Shown here in pieces: positions 14,711-24,792 of a DNA stretch of 64,000 nucleotides. Source of the DNA: Pisolithus tinctorius (lineage: Eukaryota > Basidiomycota > Agaricomycetes > Boletales > Pisolithaceae). Under the pieces are notes generated by a model. That model saw nothing but the letters and a program-made list of their open reading frames with translations, did no database searches and had not been told where the DNA came from. Location of the stretch: contig JANFAH010000031.1 in assembly GCA_024663395.1 (NCBI GenBank), positions 310,001 to 374,000 on the forward strand, in the 5' to 3' direction. Positions within the stretch are counted from its first letter, which is position 1. Each line of letters starts with the position of its first letter. The position numbers and the translations under genes are program-made.

Positions 14711-15970
14711 CCCCTCTATATATTGGGGCAGATATGCTGGCAAAGTATGTTTGAACAACGCTTATCCATCGCTCACGTATCCTTTCTTTCTCTGCCTTGC
14801 GCGGTTGCCAAACGTTCTTGTACCCAACGATCCCTCGTCACTGATCGGAAGCCACATGTCAACAGTATCAAGAAAACTTGTAGTCCAACGATGTTCACAT
14901 GCTGTAGGCGGCGGTAGCTTGTCCGCCGATGTACTACCTGGGACCGAGGACAAGATAATGCTGGACGGTCACCCTTTGGCGCCTGATACGACACTAAATG
15001 CCCACAGACCGAAGTTCGTTGACCCCAAGTGTTGTTACTTGCTTGACGGGCGATTGGCCGGATGTTCGCTTTCACGTAGTTATTTAAGTCCAGGCCCACC
15101 TACTTCTGTCACCACACAACGTGTTGCCGCGGACGGGCCTAGTCGAAGAGAGCATATGCATGATACTCCTATTATGCACCACCCGCACTCCCCGCGAGTC
15201 ATCACCTGTGCTGCTATGCAATCACGTACTACCACGACGCGCCCGCGAAACTCTGCAGCCATCGTGCGTGTATGGGTGCTTTTGTGGAAAGGCCACCGCT
15301 GATGACCTCTCAGCTTAATCGCATGTGGCCGCAGAGCTTGGGCAGTGACACCCCCGTTGTTGGGTAGGTCACCTTCGTCATAGTCTCTGCATTCTTCCCT
15401 TACCGACACAATCCCCTTCGCGTTAAGAACCACCTCCCAGTCACCAATATTGCCTCAAATAGACACGGTGAGTAATTTAGAGGAGAATCGAAAACACCCG
15501 TGGAATCATTTTGGCAGGGTCCCTCTCTCATGAAATTACTTCTTCCTGACAAGCGGTCACTCTCTGACATGAGGCTTCCTCCTATCGAACCTATGGATGT
15601 GAGATTTCTGTTTATCGCTGTCCCCTACAGCTCGTCATGTGTCATAGCCAACTATCCACATGCCCTCGCTGCTAGATGCAGCTGAGGGAAGACGCAAGTT
15701 ATCGGAAGACGTCGGGGAGCCCAACGAAACCTCTACGACCTCCCGAATTCCCTCGGTCAGTAATGTCCGATTCATTGTTATCATAGAAAGAGAAGTTTTT
15801 CTTCATAATACTCATTACGACACGCAGGGCAGTACTCACTCGGGTCACACGGACGTTCAGCATAGAGCAGGCGGGGCCAATGATGCGGGTTACTGTCGTT
15901 CTATAAGCAGCGGAACGTCTGCTATGAATGTACGTGTTAAGCCGCGGCTATTTTATTGCTGCCTGCTTAG
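14711..15970 (+). repeat. Repeat family R2, copy 1 (contains conserved coding-like exons)
   Basis: This aligns with 20205-20905 and 22365-23320. It opens with a 'gcaaagtatg...caac.ct.atc' block that also occurs alone at 24680 and 27845. At 15500-15600 the plus strand reads WQGPSLMKLLLPDKRS and then LSDMRLPPIEPMD, followed by a GT donor. After an acceptor near 15651 the frame resumes as TIHMPSLLDAAEGRRKLSED. The same two exons with the same splice sites appear in the 22.8-23.1 kb copy, so they look like real or recently real exons. The family is not one I recognise, and no full gene could be assembled. Confidence 0.5.
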
Positions 15971-16077
15971 AAGGACTAGCTCTTTTCCTCAGGAGGTCTG
16001 CACCATAAGGATGGAAATGCGAACGGGGGTCAATCTCACGGCGTGGAACTCACTATGAACCATGTGAGAAAGGTAGG

Positions 16078-16722
16078 CTCGGCTCCCATGATTTCCACTT
16101 ACCTACTTGCTGAAGACCGGAAAGCACCTTCCCTCGGACTCCTCGTCCTTGCTGGATGTAAGTATTGAGTTTAGTTTTCCACGTTTCGTGTTCCAAGCGC
16201 CTACTCTACAGCAACCAGCCACGAGCCAGCCAGTGGAGGCAGAGAAAGAGCAACGAAGCGCTGATTTGCAGAGTAATTTTTTCCAAACGGAAAGGGAAGA
16301 GCCAGTACGTATGAGTCATACTATGATAGTCCGCCCTTTGCGATCATCTATGGCGTTATAGAACTTCATGCCAGAACCTGCAGCTGGAGACAACCCCCCG
16401 TCGCCAAGCTCGGGCCTCAAGACTCGGGAAACAAGCCTGATGTCCACATTCTTTTGGCGACGTAAACACTCACAAAGGGCCCAGGAGAGCGACCAAGTCT
16501 CGTCAGAGATCGTGTACACTGCGCGTGATAAGAGAGTGAGTGCTTATAATCATGTCTCTTCGTTGATGTGGATTCGATCGACGTCATATAGCCTTTGGTC
16601 GTCGCAAATCGAAACAGGGACACGCGCACACAAGAACGAAGCAACGTAGACACAACATTAGACCGGGTAGGCTGCTCTGGAATGCCTTTTATGAATTTCT
16701 AACGTGGCTATAGTGCGACACT
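16078..16722 (+). pseudogene. Duplicated 3' exons of the WD40 gene (truncated copy)
   Basis: It aligns with 8345-8980 and keeps the same splice sites and reading frame: exon pieces LQQPATSQ, FFQTERE, EIVYTARDK and a final exon ending in a stop at about 16720. Everything upstream of the tail, including all WD40 blades, is missing and replaced by repeat family R2. Without a start codon or propeller it is most likely a remnant, unless spliced to R2 exons. Confidence 0.75.
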
Positions 16723-17200
16723 ACTTGGACCGCAACATCCAGCTCTCCGTCTGTCGCTGATGGGGGAGACGCGCAGAGAATCGAGGTTGAACACTATGGC
16801 TGTTGTTATGTGTGCTGCTTCAAAGGTGAATTATTGTTGACTCCCTTGTTTCCTTTCCTACCTGATAGCAGGCGGCAGTGCGTTGATTCAATGAAGTTCA
16901 CATGGGGATGATGATCAGGTATTATAACCCCATCTGGACGTGACGCCCTTACGAACAAGGTCAACGTTATACTTCACATCTTCATGATGGTTCATGATGC
17001 TTTCAGATCTATTTCCATTGTCGATCTCACACTGTCGGGTCTTGCTCTCGTTACCTATGATCCGTGCTGTCTACAATCACATCCCCGATGTATCTATACT
17101 GAGCCTTTTGTAGAGCAAGTACGTACTCGTGGCTACTAGATTGTGATATCACGTTTTGCCGAATTCCCATTCGGAAAACATGTACCCATGCTCAGGGTGT
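16723..17200. repeat. Non-coding part of duplicated segment B
   Basis: This is the counterpart of 8990-9490 in direct orientation. It contains no gene. Confidence 0.7.
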
Positions 17201-17245
17201 CCATCAAGTGCTTCGAGCACAACAGTCAGATGTTTGCTGCTATAA
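17201..17245 (+). pseudogene. Remnant of the EthD gene
   Basis: About 40 bp matching the 3' end of the EthD coding region ('catcaagt.cttcgagc' and 'gtcagatgtttgctgct', compare 10419-10460) are all that remains of a second EthD gene. About 930 bp present in segment A are missing at this point. The junction lies in a 'gtcc(c)at' stretch shared by both deletion ends. Confidence 0.8.
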
Positions 17246-17430
17246 TGTAAAATAACTCATTAATTCTGACGCACGATAAATGTCATTGTCGGCTTAAACA
17301 TGCCTGACCGTGAGTCGGAAGTATCAAATGGCGGCGAGGGTGCCTCGTCACGACAAACAGACGCAATGTAAGATTTCAACTTGCACACTTACTGAAAACA
17401 ATGGATATACCCTCGGATATCTATGTCTAA

Positions 17431-19820
17431 TCATGCCTGATCCGCTAACAAGCGCCTCGCATATTTCACCAAAGCCCTGGTAACGATCGCTGCTCTTTCA
17501 ACTTCAATTGACGGGAGAGTCAAGCACCACTTACCGAACCGGACGACCAGTCATCCCTTTGCCTTGGTATGGTATCGGACGAGTGAACTAAACACAGCGA
17601 GATCAACAACCGGCGCCAAACAAAAACACGGCACTCACCTCCATTGTTCCAGCAATATCTAGATGCGCCCATTGCACGGTCGGCTCAGAGCCATCTTTGG
17701 GTTCAATACCATCGACGAAAGATTTCAGGAACAACGCTGCAGTGCATGAGCCAGCTGGTTTGCCACCAGTCTACATATACCCGTCAGCTCAAGTTTCCAG
17801 AGTGATTACGAGAACTATATGACATACGTTGCATAGATCAGCATTGGATGAGTAAATCTGTGGTCCGTAGTCCTCATCGAGTGGCATACGCCAGAAACGG
17901 TCGTATTCGACTTCGCCCGCCGCGCTCAATTTCTCCCAGAGCTTATCCGATGTCTGTACCAATGGAAAGTGTAAAGGGGACGTTCCTCTAAACAAGAAGA
18001 GCAACGCACAGTGAAAACCCCCGAATAGACCTCACCCAGAGCTACATCCATGGCCCTGTAGGGAAGTCAAGTGATAGTACGAAACAGCGAGATCTGGCTT
18101 ACCCCGTCAGAGTGGCCACGTCGATGAGGGTATGTGGTTTGAACTCAGTGGATGCATAGTAGAGAGCATCTACAAGTTCAGATTAACAGGGGAGGGGGGA
18201 GGGAAGGTAATGCCACAAGTGATCCTGACATACCAGCAAGGATTAGGCGTCCTTCCGCGTCTGTGTTGTCAATCTCTACGGATTTCCCGTTCATGGCATA
18301 GACACTAAGCACGAAATCTGCCGATCAGGAGCCACAATGAACACAACGACTGCTACATACATGTCGCCAGGTTTGTTCGCACTAGGACCAGGCATGTTCT
18401 CACAAAGGGGGGTGACGCCAACGACGTTGATTCTTTGGGGCAGAAGTTATAACGAGGAATATGTGCTGAGAGGGGACACACACGGGAGCTTGAGTTGAGC
18501 GATCGCTAAAATCGAGGAGACAACAGTCGCAGCACCACCTACAAGGTATCAGAATCCAAGTCATCGCCAATATGCCACACCATCTTACCCATATCCCCTC
18601 GCATGAGTTTCATTCCCTGCGGATATTGTTACGCTGTTAGAGAAGGACAATTTTCACTAAGCACTTACTGAGCTGGGTTTCAAGGAGATACCTCCTGAGT
18701 CGAAGGTGATACCTTTACCAACGAATGCCAAAGGCTGGACATTGGGTGAAGGGGCACCCTTGTAATGTCTAGCATAGTGTTATCCGAGTCCAGAATGCGC
18801 AACGAATGGAAGCTTACATCTCGAGGAATTTGGCAGGTTCATCAGTGCCCTTTGTTACCGAGAGGAATGTTCTCTAACAGAATCCGGTATAACTTCTCCA
18901 GCTGCAAGGACGAAGAAAACCAACTTACCATCCCCTTCTCGGCGGCCCACGCTGAAGGGGACTTAGCATGGGACGCGAGACAAAAGAGAGACTCTAACCT
19001 TCGTCGTGGACAATTATTTCGACATTGTCGAGGCCCTCGAATTCAGCCCTTACACGCTCGGTGAAAGCCTACTCAGCATGTTAACACCATGTCATCCGTA
19101 CTGACATCACCGTGCTTACAGTCGGAGTAACGATATTTGCGGGGAGTTCCATCAACTGATGAAGAATTACTACACGAATTCGCGCTAGTTCGAATGAGAA
19201 TTTACCGTCCGAGCAAAGTTCTGAGCCTTTGCATAGATAACACCACGATCCCATTCGGCCGAGGCTGCACTCGCTGTAAGGTTGAACTTTTCAGGCGCTG
19301 GTTTCGTCGGGCGTGGATCGAAAGCCGACGGTGGGGAAGTTTTGAGGGTAAAATCATATAAAGCTAGATGAGCAGCGACAGCTATGGTACGCAAACGCTG
19401 TCAGGACGTTGCAGAACGAGTGGGAGACAGAAGTGTACCCGAAGCATGGGGATCGAGTGAAACATCAATGACGGCTTCCGATACACCCTCTCCGAGCGTC
19501 TTTACGCTCTTCACGCCACTGCCAACAGCCTTGCGGACAACTTCTCGACGGGCATTCCCTTTCTTGTCGGGGAACGCCTCACCGAGAGAAACGAGTGCAG
19601 TGACATTGTTCCCGGGGACCCCATAGAACAAATGTGAGGAGCCAACCTTTGCAGGCTTCTGAGAGGGAGGTAATTTGGACCACAGAACAGCTGGATCGAC
19701 TGTTGGGACCGCACTGGATGTGGGATTCTGGGGATCGATTGGAACGATGTAGGCCTTTGTAGACATGAGTCGTTGCAGAGATAAGGATCTAAATTGAACA
19801 GTTCTGCGTGCGACGAACAT
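17431..19820 (-). CDS. Leucine (cytosol) aminopeptidase, peptidase family M17
   Basis: A metallo-exopeptidase that removes N-terminal residues from peptides. The 17-exon model is complement(join(17431..17494, 17535..17587, 17639..17770, 17828..17953, 18010..18055, 18103..18169, 18234..18304, 18361..18432, 18484..18538, 18589..18616, 18669..18768, 18818..18873, 18929..18951, 18999..19068, 19120..19155, 19206..19381, 19439..19820)), 518 residues. Every junction keeps frame. Catalytic landmarks are [10 protein letters not shown] (Lys266, Asp271), [11 protein letters not shown] (Asp289) and the family signature NTDAEGRL at 346-353 (Asp348, Glu350, Arg352), all intact. The first 18 residues ([18 protein letters not shown]) are basic and could be a mitochondrial presequence; Met19 would give the cytosolic form. 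A broken copy lies at 10.8-11.6 kb. Confidence 0.93.
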
Positions 19821-20204
19821 ATGTAGTATCGGGATCCGGGACTTGGCCTGCGAGGCTGACGCGTGTTTTCACTTCTTGTCTGGTCATGTGATGCGAAGCG
19901 TGGTTGGAGAAACCATGATGCGGTACATCATGTATGGCATTTCCGCCGGAGTCCCGCCAACGAGAGAGACCACAATAATAGGTCCGCTTTGGGGCTTCTT
20001 GGGACAGTCAGGTAGGCATGAGGTAGGGCGTTAATTGAGAAGTTTCACACTCGCCCCGCATACTTATAAACGAGTGACTAAATATTTCCTTGCCGAGTGT
20101 AGAGGCTCGTAGGATGCCCTTCCAACGGACCGACGCCCCGCTCATCAAATGGACACTGTATAGTATTCACCTCAAATGCCATCAGTTGGGGACGTTGGCT
20201 TCGT
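19821..20204. other. No gene recognised
   Basis: Upstream region of the aminopeptidase gene. A frame of 63 codons at 19843 has no support. Confidence 0.4.
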
Positions 20205-20905
20205 GAGACTGCTATATATTCCAGCGAAGATGCCCGCAAAGTATGCTCTACCAACACTTATCCATCACTCGCGTATCCAATCTGTCTCTCCTTTTCCATT
20301 TTCTGTGCATTCTCATACCGCAATCCATTGTCACTGCGTGGTAGCCATACCCCCTGCGTTTCCCAACGATCAGGAGACTTAGGTCCCAAGGTCCAATTCA
20401 CCGACCAAAACCATGTGCCTGCAGAAGTCCGTTGCCCGTCGCGTGTGCATGGACTCACGCTTTTGCGGGTGAGCTACTATTGATATCCTGTCAGCGTCAT
20501 AAACGCATGTGACCATAGAGCTTGGGCAGTGACGCCCTCATTCCTGGGTAGGTCTCTTTCATTGTAGTAGCCTTGCTTTTCCCCTACGAGGACGATACAC
20601 CACGCCAAGAATCGTCTCCGAGCCACCAATACTGCCTCAAAAAGACGCCGTCAGATAAATTGAGAACATGTGTGGGGAATTATTTTGGCATCTGGCAGGG
20701 CACCCATCTATTAAGAATATACTCCTTGAGGAGTGACCACTATCTGAAGATGTGAGATTTCTAAGGTTCTATTTACTGCGGTTCTTTGCTTATTATCTTT
20801 TGCAGTTGGCTATCCACACGCCCTCACTGCCAAATGCACTCGAGGAACACAAGTTGCCGGAAAACATCGTCGGGGGTCCAACGCATCCTCGCGAGTTCTG
20901 TCGGT
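20205..20905 (+). repeat. Repeat family R2, copy 2 (5' part, decayed)
   Basis: It matches 14711-15690 and 22365-22995. The 'gagcttgggcagtgac' block at 20519 pairs with 15335. The coding-like exon near 20690-20750 is broken here (the frame around 'ggcagggcacccatcta' carries stops), and a later exon piece at 20808-20890 survives. This is the most degenerate of the three copies. Confidence 0.5.
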
Positions 20906-20914
20906 TAGTACTAT

Positions 20915-21130
20915 GCATTCTAGACCACCCCCTGTGCGAAAAGGGAGTATGGTAAACAGTCCTCGAATGCTAATCCACAAGGGTCCAAAGCTCCAGCTGC
21001 TGCCTTGAAACGGTGAAATTCAACCGGCACACTTGATATTGTTCGAGGAGGTCACTCTCGAAAGACAATCGAATTCCCGTGCTCGTGCTCCCAGTTACGC
21101 TACCTTGTCCCTAGGTGGCATCCTGTGGCA
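20915..21130. repeat. Repeat family R3, copy 1
   Basis: It matches 24035-24275: 'ccaccc.c.tgcg.gaaaagg.agt.tggt' near 20927 and 24040, 'ccttg.aacggtgaa' near 21003 and 24126, and 'gtgc.cccagtta.g' near 21087. Both copies follow family R2 or its remains. Confidence 0.5.
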
Positions 21131-22364
21131 TATGCATGCCTGCCATCACAATAAGGTGAGCGTCGCAGGAAGCACTTACATATATTTTGCCATGTCCCTA
21201 TGCACAAGGCCGCAGCCCGAGCCGAGCTTGTTGTGTAGAGCCCAGCGGCTCGGCTCATGGCTCGGCCCGAGACCATGAGTCCTCACAAGCTGAGCCGGGA
21301 CTACGCTACATCCATTTATTTGCTGTCTAGTCTATAGTGACACTATATACAAAATATCTGTGGCTACAGAGCCAACAAATCACAATTAAAATATCTTTAA
21401 TGCCGAAATCCTATAGAGTAGGGTGAATACATGTAGATGAAATACTTAGTCACAAGGCATCGAGGTTGTTGAAGGTGCCAAAGCATCAGACCGATGTCTG
21501 ACCCATTTTTACGATTATTGGTCACTCGTACCAGAGATCTAGTCCAATCCAGGCATCCAAATTTACGGTTTACAGGGAGAAAGTTACGCTATCAAGAAGC
21601 ATTCATCAAGTGTGACAGAAGGGTGGTAAGTTGGGTATCGCGGTCGTGTCGCGCTGGTGCCAGCGGCTGTTCATCGCCAATGGTGTCACCTGGCCAAGTA
21701 TGACGAAACCGTCACGTGCACGAAACAAGCTCTTGAGTCCCTATCAAGATGTGCCTGAGCCTTGGGCAATTGCAGCGCCATCAAAAGAACGCCGCACCCA
21801 TCATGACCGTCTTACGTTAAAAGGTTACTGGCACGCACTGCGTTTCACGTGGGCAGCCAGTCGCCCTATTGAGTTGTGGAAATCACCGAAGTTCAAGCTG
21901 ACTATCTATTTCCTCCAAATCAGTTTTAGCTCAGTCCAGCTCAATTAATGGGCTTGGCTATAACCCATACCCATTCGGGACAGGCTATAGAGTATGGGGT
22001 ATGAGAGTGTGTGGGCTTCCTAAGAGCTATTCGGGGGGAGTATGGAAAGTTGGGAAGTGGAAAAATGTATGGATTAGGAGGGAGTCGATTGCCCACAGTG
22101 GATGTAGTGAAACACTTGTACCGCACAAACTTACGCCTCACGTGACACAATTTCCGAACTTCGGAGTCGCGCGACCCGTGCCGAAGATTGTGCACTGGTG
22201 CACGTAGTAACACAGCCGTATCCTATCTCCCCAACTTCGACAGACGAATTCTGACCAAATCAGACCGGAGCAGCTCATGTAAAACAATTTTGGAAGGAGT
22301 CATGCCGAAGATCGGTGCACTACTCGGAGGAACGCCTCAAAGCGCTATGTGTATCATGCCAGCC
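21131..22364. other. No gene recognised; GC-rich hairpin at 21254-21279
   Basis: Short frames only. A block near 21950-22010 is rich in short inverted stretches ('cccatacccattcggg'). Confidence 0.35.
21254..21279. repeat. Strong 26-bp imperfect palindrome
   Basis: The arms CTCATGG/CCATGAG and CTCGG/CCGAG nest around a single central base with one bulge. It lies beside other GAGCCGAGC/GCTCGGCTC inverted words at 21216-21258. Such clusters can mark the end of a miniature transposon, but no partner end was found. Confidence 0.5.
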
Positions 22365-23320
22365 ACCCGCTTTATATTCGAGCATAGTATGCTGGACCAA
22401 CTCTTCTCTATCACTCACACATCCCCTCCCGGCTGCCGAGCGTCCTCATACCCAGCGATCCGTTATCTTTGTACTATAGCCACACTCCCCAAGTGTTTCT
22501 CTGCGGTTAGGAGAATCGGGTCCCAGTGTGTGATTCATGCGTCCACGCTCCAACACGACTCACTTCCAAAAGTTTATTGCCATCGTGCGTGCATTGGTAC
22601 TCTTGTGGATGAGCCATCACTGACATCCTCTCAGCTTAATCGCATATGGTCACAGAGTTCAAGTAGTGACACCCCCATCACCAGGTGGGTCGCCTTCATT
22701 ATAGTGGCTATGCTCTTCTCCTACCAACACAATTCCCTCTGTGTTAAGAACCGCTTCCGAGTCACCAATATTGCCTCGCATAGACACTGTAAGTAATTAA
22801 TACACGTAAGAAGTGAGAGCACACGTGGAATCACTTTGGCAGGGTCCATCTATCAAGAAATTACTTCTTCCTGATGAGCGGTCAATGTCTGACATGAGGC
22901 TTCCTCCGATCGAATCTATCGATGTGAGATGTTCTGTTTACCGCGGTCCTCTTCTACTCAATGTTTTTCGCAGACAACTATTCATGTGCCCTGGCTGCTA
23001 GATGCAGCTGAAGAAAGACGCAAGTTATCGGAGGACGTCGTCGTGGAATCCAACGCAGTCTCTATGGCTTCGCTAGTTTCGGTTAGTACTGTCCGATTTA
23101 TTGTTATCATGGAAAGAGAAGCATTTTTCATGATGTTCGTTACGACCCACAGTGCAGTACTCACACGGGTCGCGTGGATGTTCAAGATAGAGCAGGCGGG
23201 GCGAATGTCGCGGGCTACCGTCTTTCTACGGGAGAATCCTTCATGAATGTAAGTGCTTAACCACGACTAAGTTATTCTTGGCTGCTTAGGAGGAGTAGTC
23301 CATTTCCTCAGGAGGTCTGC
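22365..23320 (+). repeat. Repeat family R2, copy 3 (best-preserved coding-like exons)
   Basis: On the plus strand an exon at about 22830-22923 reads WQGPSIKKLLLPDERS and MSDMRLPPIESID up to a GTGAGA donor. After a CGCAG acceptor the next exon at about 22974-23081 reads TTIHVPWLLDAAEERRKL, continues as SEDVVVESNAVS and ends at a GTTAGT donor. The same exons occur in copy 1 with mostly conservative changes. I do not recognise the protein. Confidence 0.5.
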
Positions 23321-23850
23321 ATCTCTGGAATGAAAATACGAATGAGGTGGACATTCGTTCGGGGCAAAGCCCACCACTGGTAGGTCGTGCAAGGAGGCTA
23401 TTACATTATGTTCAAAACCTGGGATTTCTAGCCTGCTGCAGTTCGCGTACCAGGAAACATGCCCCCCAAAATGCCAGCCCAACCTCTGTCCGAGAAGCAA
23501 CAGAACAGTGATGATCTGACCTTAGTTTCCACCTTCAGGAGAATTCGGCGACTATTGGTTCCGGGTGAGGACAAGCTACCTCTCACCCAGAAGGCCATTT
23601 GCATTGCGCCTGCACAGTGCGCAGAGGTTAATGCTGTATCATTCCTCTCAGTTGTGGCATCATCACTAACCTCGAGTTATGTAGCAGATAGTGGTCGCAT
23701 CAACTGGCGGTCGAAGTCGACCGACGAATCCTTCCCCTCCTTGCGAGTATGTCCCGTTTCCTGATGATGGTCAAAGCATGGTCACAGCCAGCGAGGATGG
23801 GGCTGGAGGTTGTTGCACTCTATTTGGGTAGTTTCCAAGGCTCCGCGCCC
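23321..23850 (+). pseudogene. Possible WD40-gene remnant
   Basis: An open frame at 23459-23764 (101 codons) is followed in another frame by DDGQSMVTASEDGA near 23763-23803, which looks like the second half of a WD40 blade. Frame changes and the lack of complete blades suggest decay. The link to the WD40 gene at 7.4 kb is weak. Confidence 0.3.
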
Positions 23851-24429
23851 TGACGCCCCTTGTTAGCAGTTTATACTTCACACGTTCAGTAGGTTCGCTT
23901 CCACATGCCCTCTTCGCTCTATTCTTGTGTTACCGTCATTATGATGTACTGGTAGTATGTGTACCTCTATCCATGTTCCACTTTCTTGCTGTGTTTAGTC
24001 ATGGAACGTCATAGGCTGAAGGTGAGGGATCCGTTTCAGGACCACCCTCCTGCGTGAAAAGGAAGTTTGGTGATCACTCCCGTGACATAAGCGCTGATCC
24101 CTAGAGTTCAATGCTCCAACAGCTTCCTTGCAACGGTGAAGTCCGACTGGCACCTTGATATTGTCCGGCTCGAAAGTTCAATGCTCTGCAAGGATATTCG
24201 TACTTTCGTGCCTGTGCCCCCAGTTAGGTAAGGCCGTAATACATTGCAACTTCCAATGCCTGTCCTGTGGAGAGCTGTTCTGAGGCTCGCATGAATGACG
24301 ACGTGTTGCAACATCAATATTCTGACTAGAACTTCGATCATTCGGACCCGATGCAGTAAGTACTTAGATATTCTACACAGAACAGAAACCGTGACTGCCA
24401 GAGGTCGTTGTATCTCGGGTGAGTACTTG
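23851..24429. repeat. Non-coding; includes repeat family R3, copy 2 (24035-24275)
   Basis: See the copy at 20915-21130. No gene is seen. Confidence 0.45.
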
Positions 24430-24625
24430 CTTTCGACATGAGGATGTCTGGGTCTGATACTCGAGTGTTCTCTGCTTCGCACTAGGAGGACGATAAACAG
24501 GCGTCACTTACGGTCGGGCACCAAGTCATTCTTCATATTTAAACCATTTCGAGATGTTCGTCCGCAGTCACGAAACTGAACCCAAGGCCAGGATCTGCAG
24601 AAGTACTCGATCAATTCCAAGTCCC
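24430..24625. repeat. Dispersed repeat family R4, copy 1
   Basis: The phrases 'tctgatactcgagtgttctc', 'cacttacggt' and 'cgagatgttcgtccg' recur in the same order at 41535-41745, and the first also at 31805-31890. No coding content is recognised. Confidence 0.5.
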
Positions 24626-24654
24626 CCGAACCACGTTGCCGGTTTCACCGAGAC

Positions 24655-24740
24655 TCCTTTTTATACTCAAGGAAAGACACCCGCTAAGTATGCTCGACCA
24701 ATGTCATTTTCTCACTCTTCTGTCTTTGCTTTGCCCGCTG
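24655..24740. repeat. Isolated R2 leading block downstream of P450 copy 1
   Basis: The 'aagtatgctcgaccaa' block that opens family R2 occurs here and again at 27815-27925, each about 100 bp beyond the stop codon of a P450 gene. It was therefore part of the unit duplicated with the P450 gene. Confidence 0.55.
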
Positions 24741-24792
24741 ATTACCGGGGCGTTCTCGTAACAAGCGATCCACCCGTAACATGCATAATCGA

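Noticed and set aside
22188..22796. Open frame of 202 codons on the plus strand
   Set aside because: It runs through repeat R2 copy 3 in a frame that is not preserved in the other copies, and it lacks any domain.
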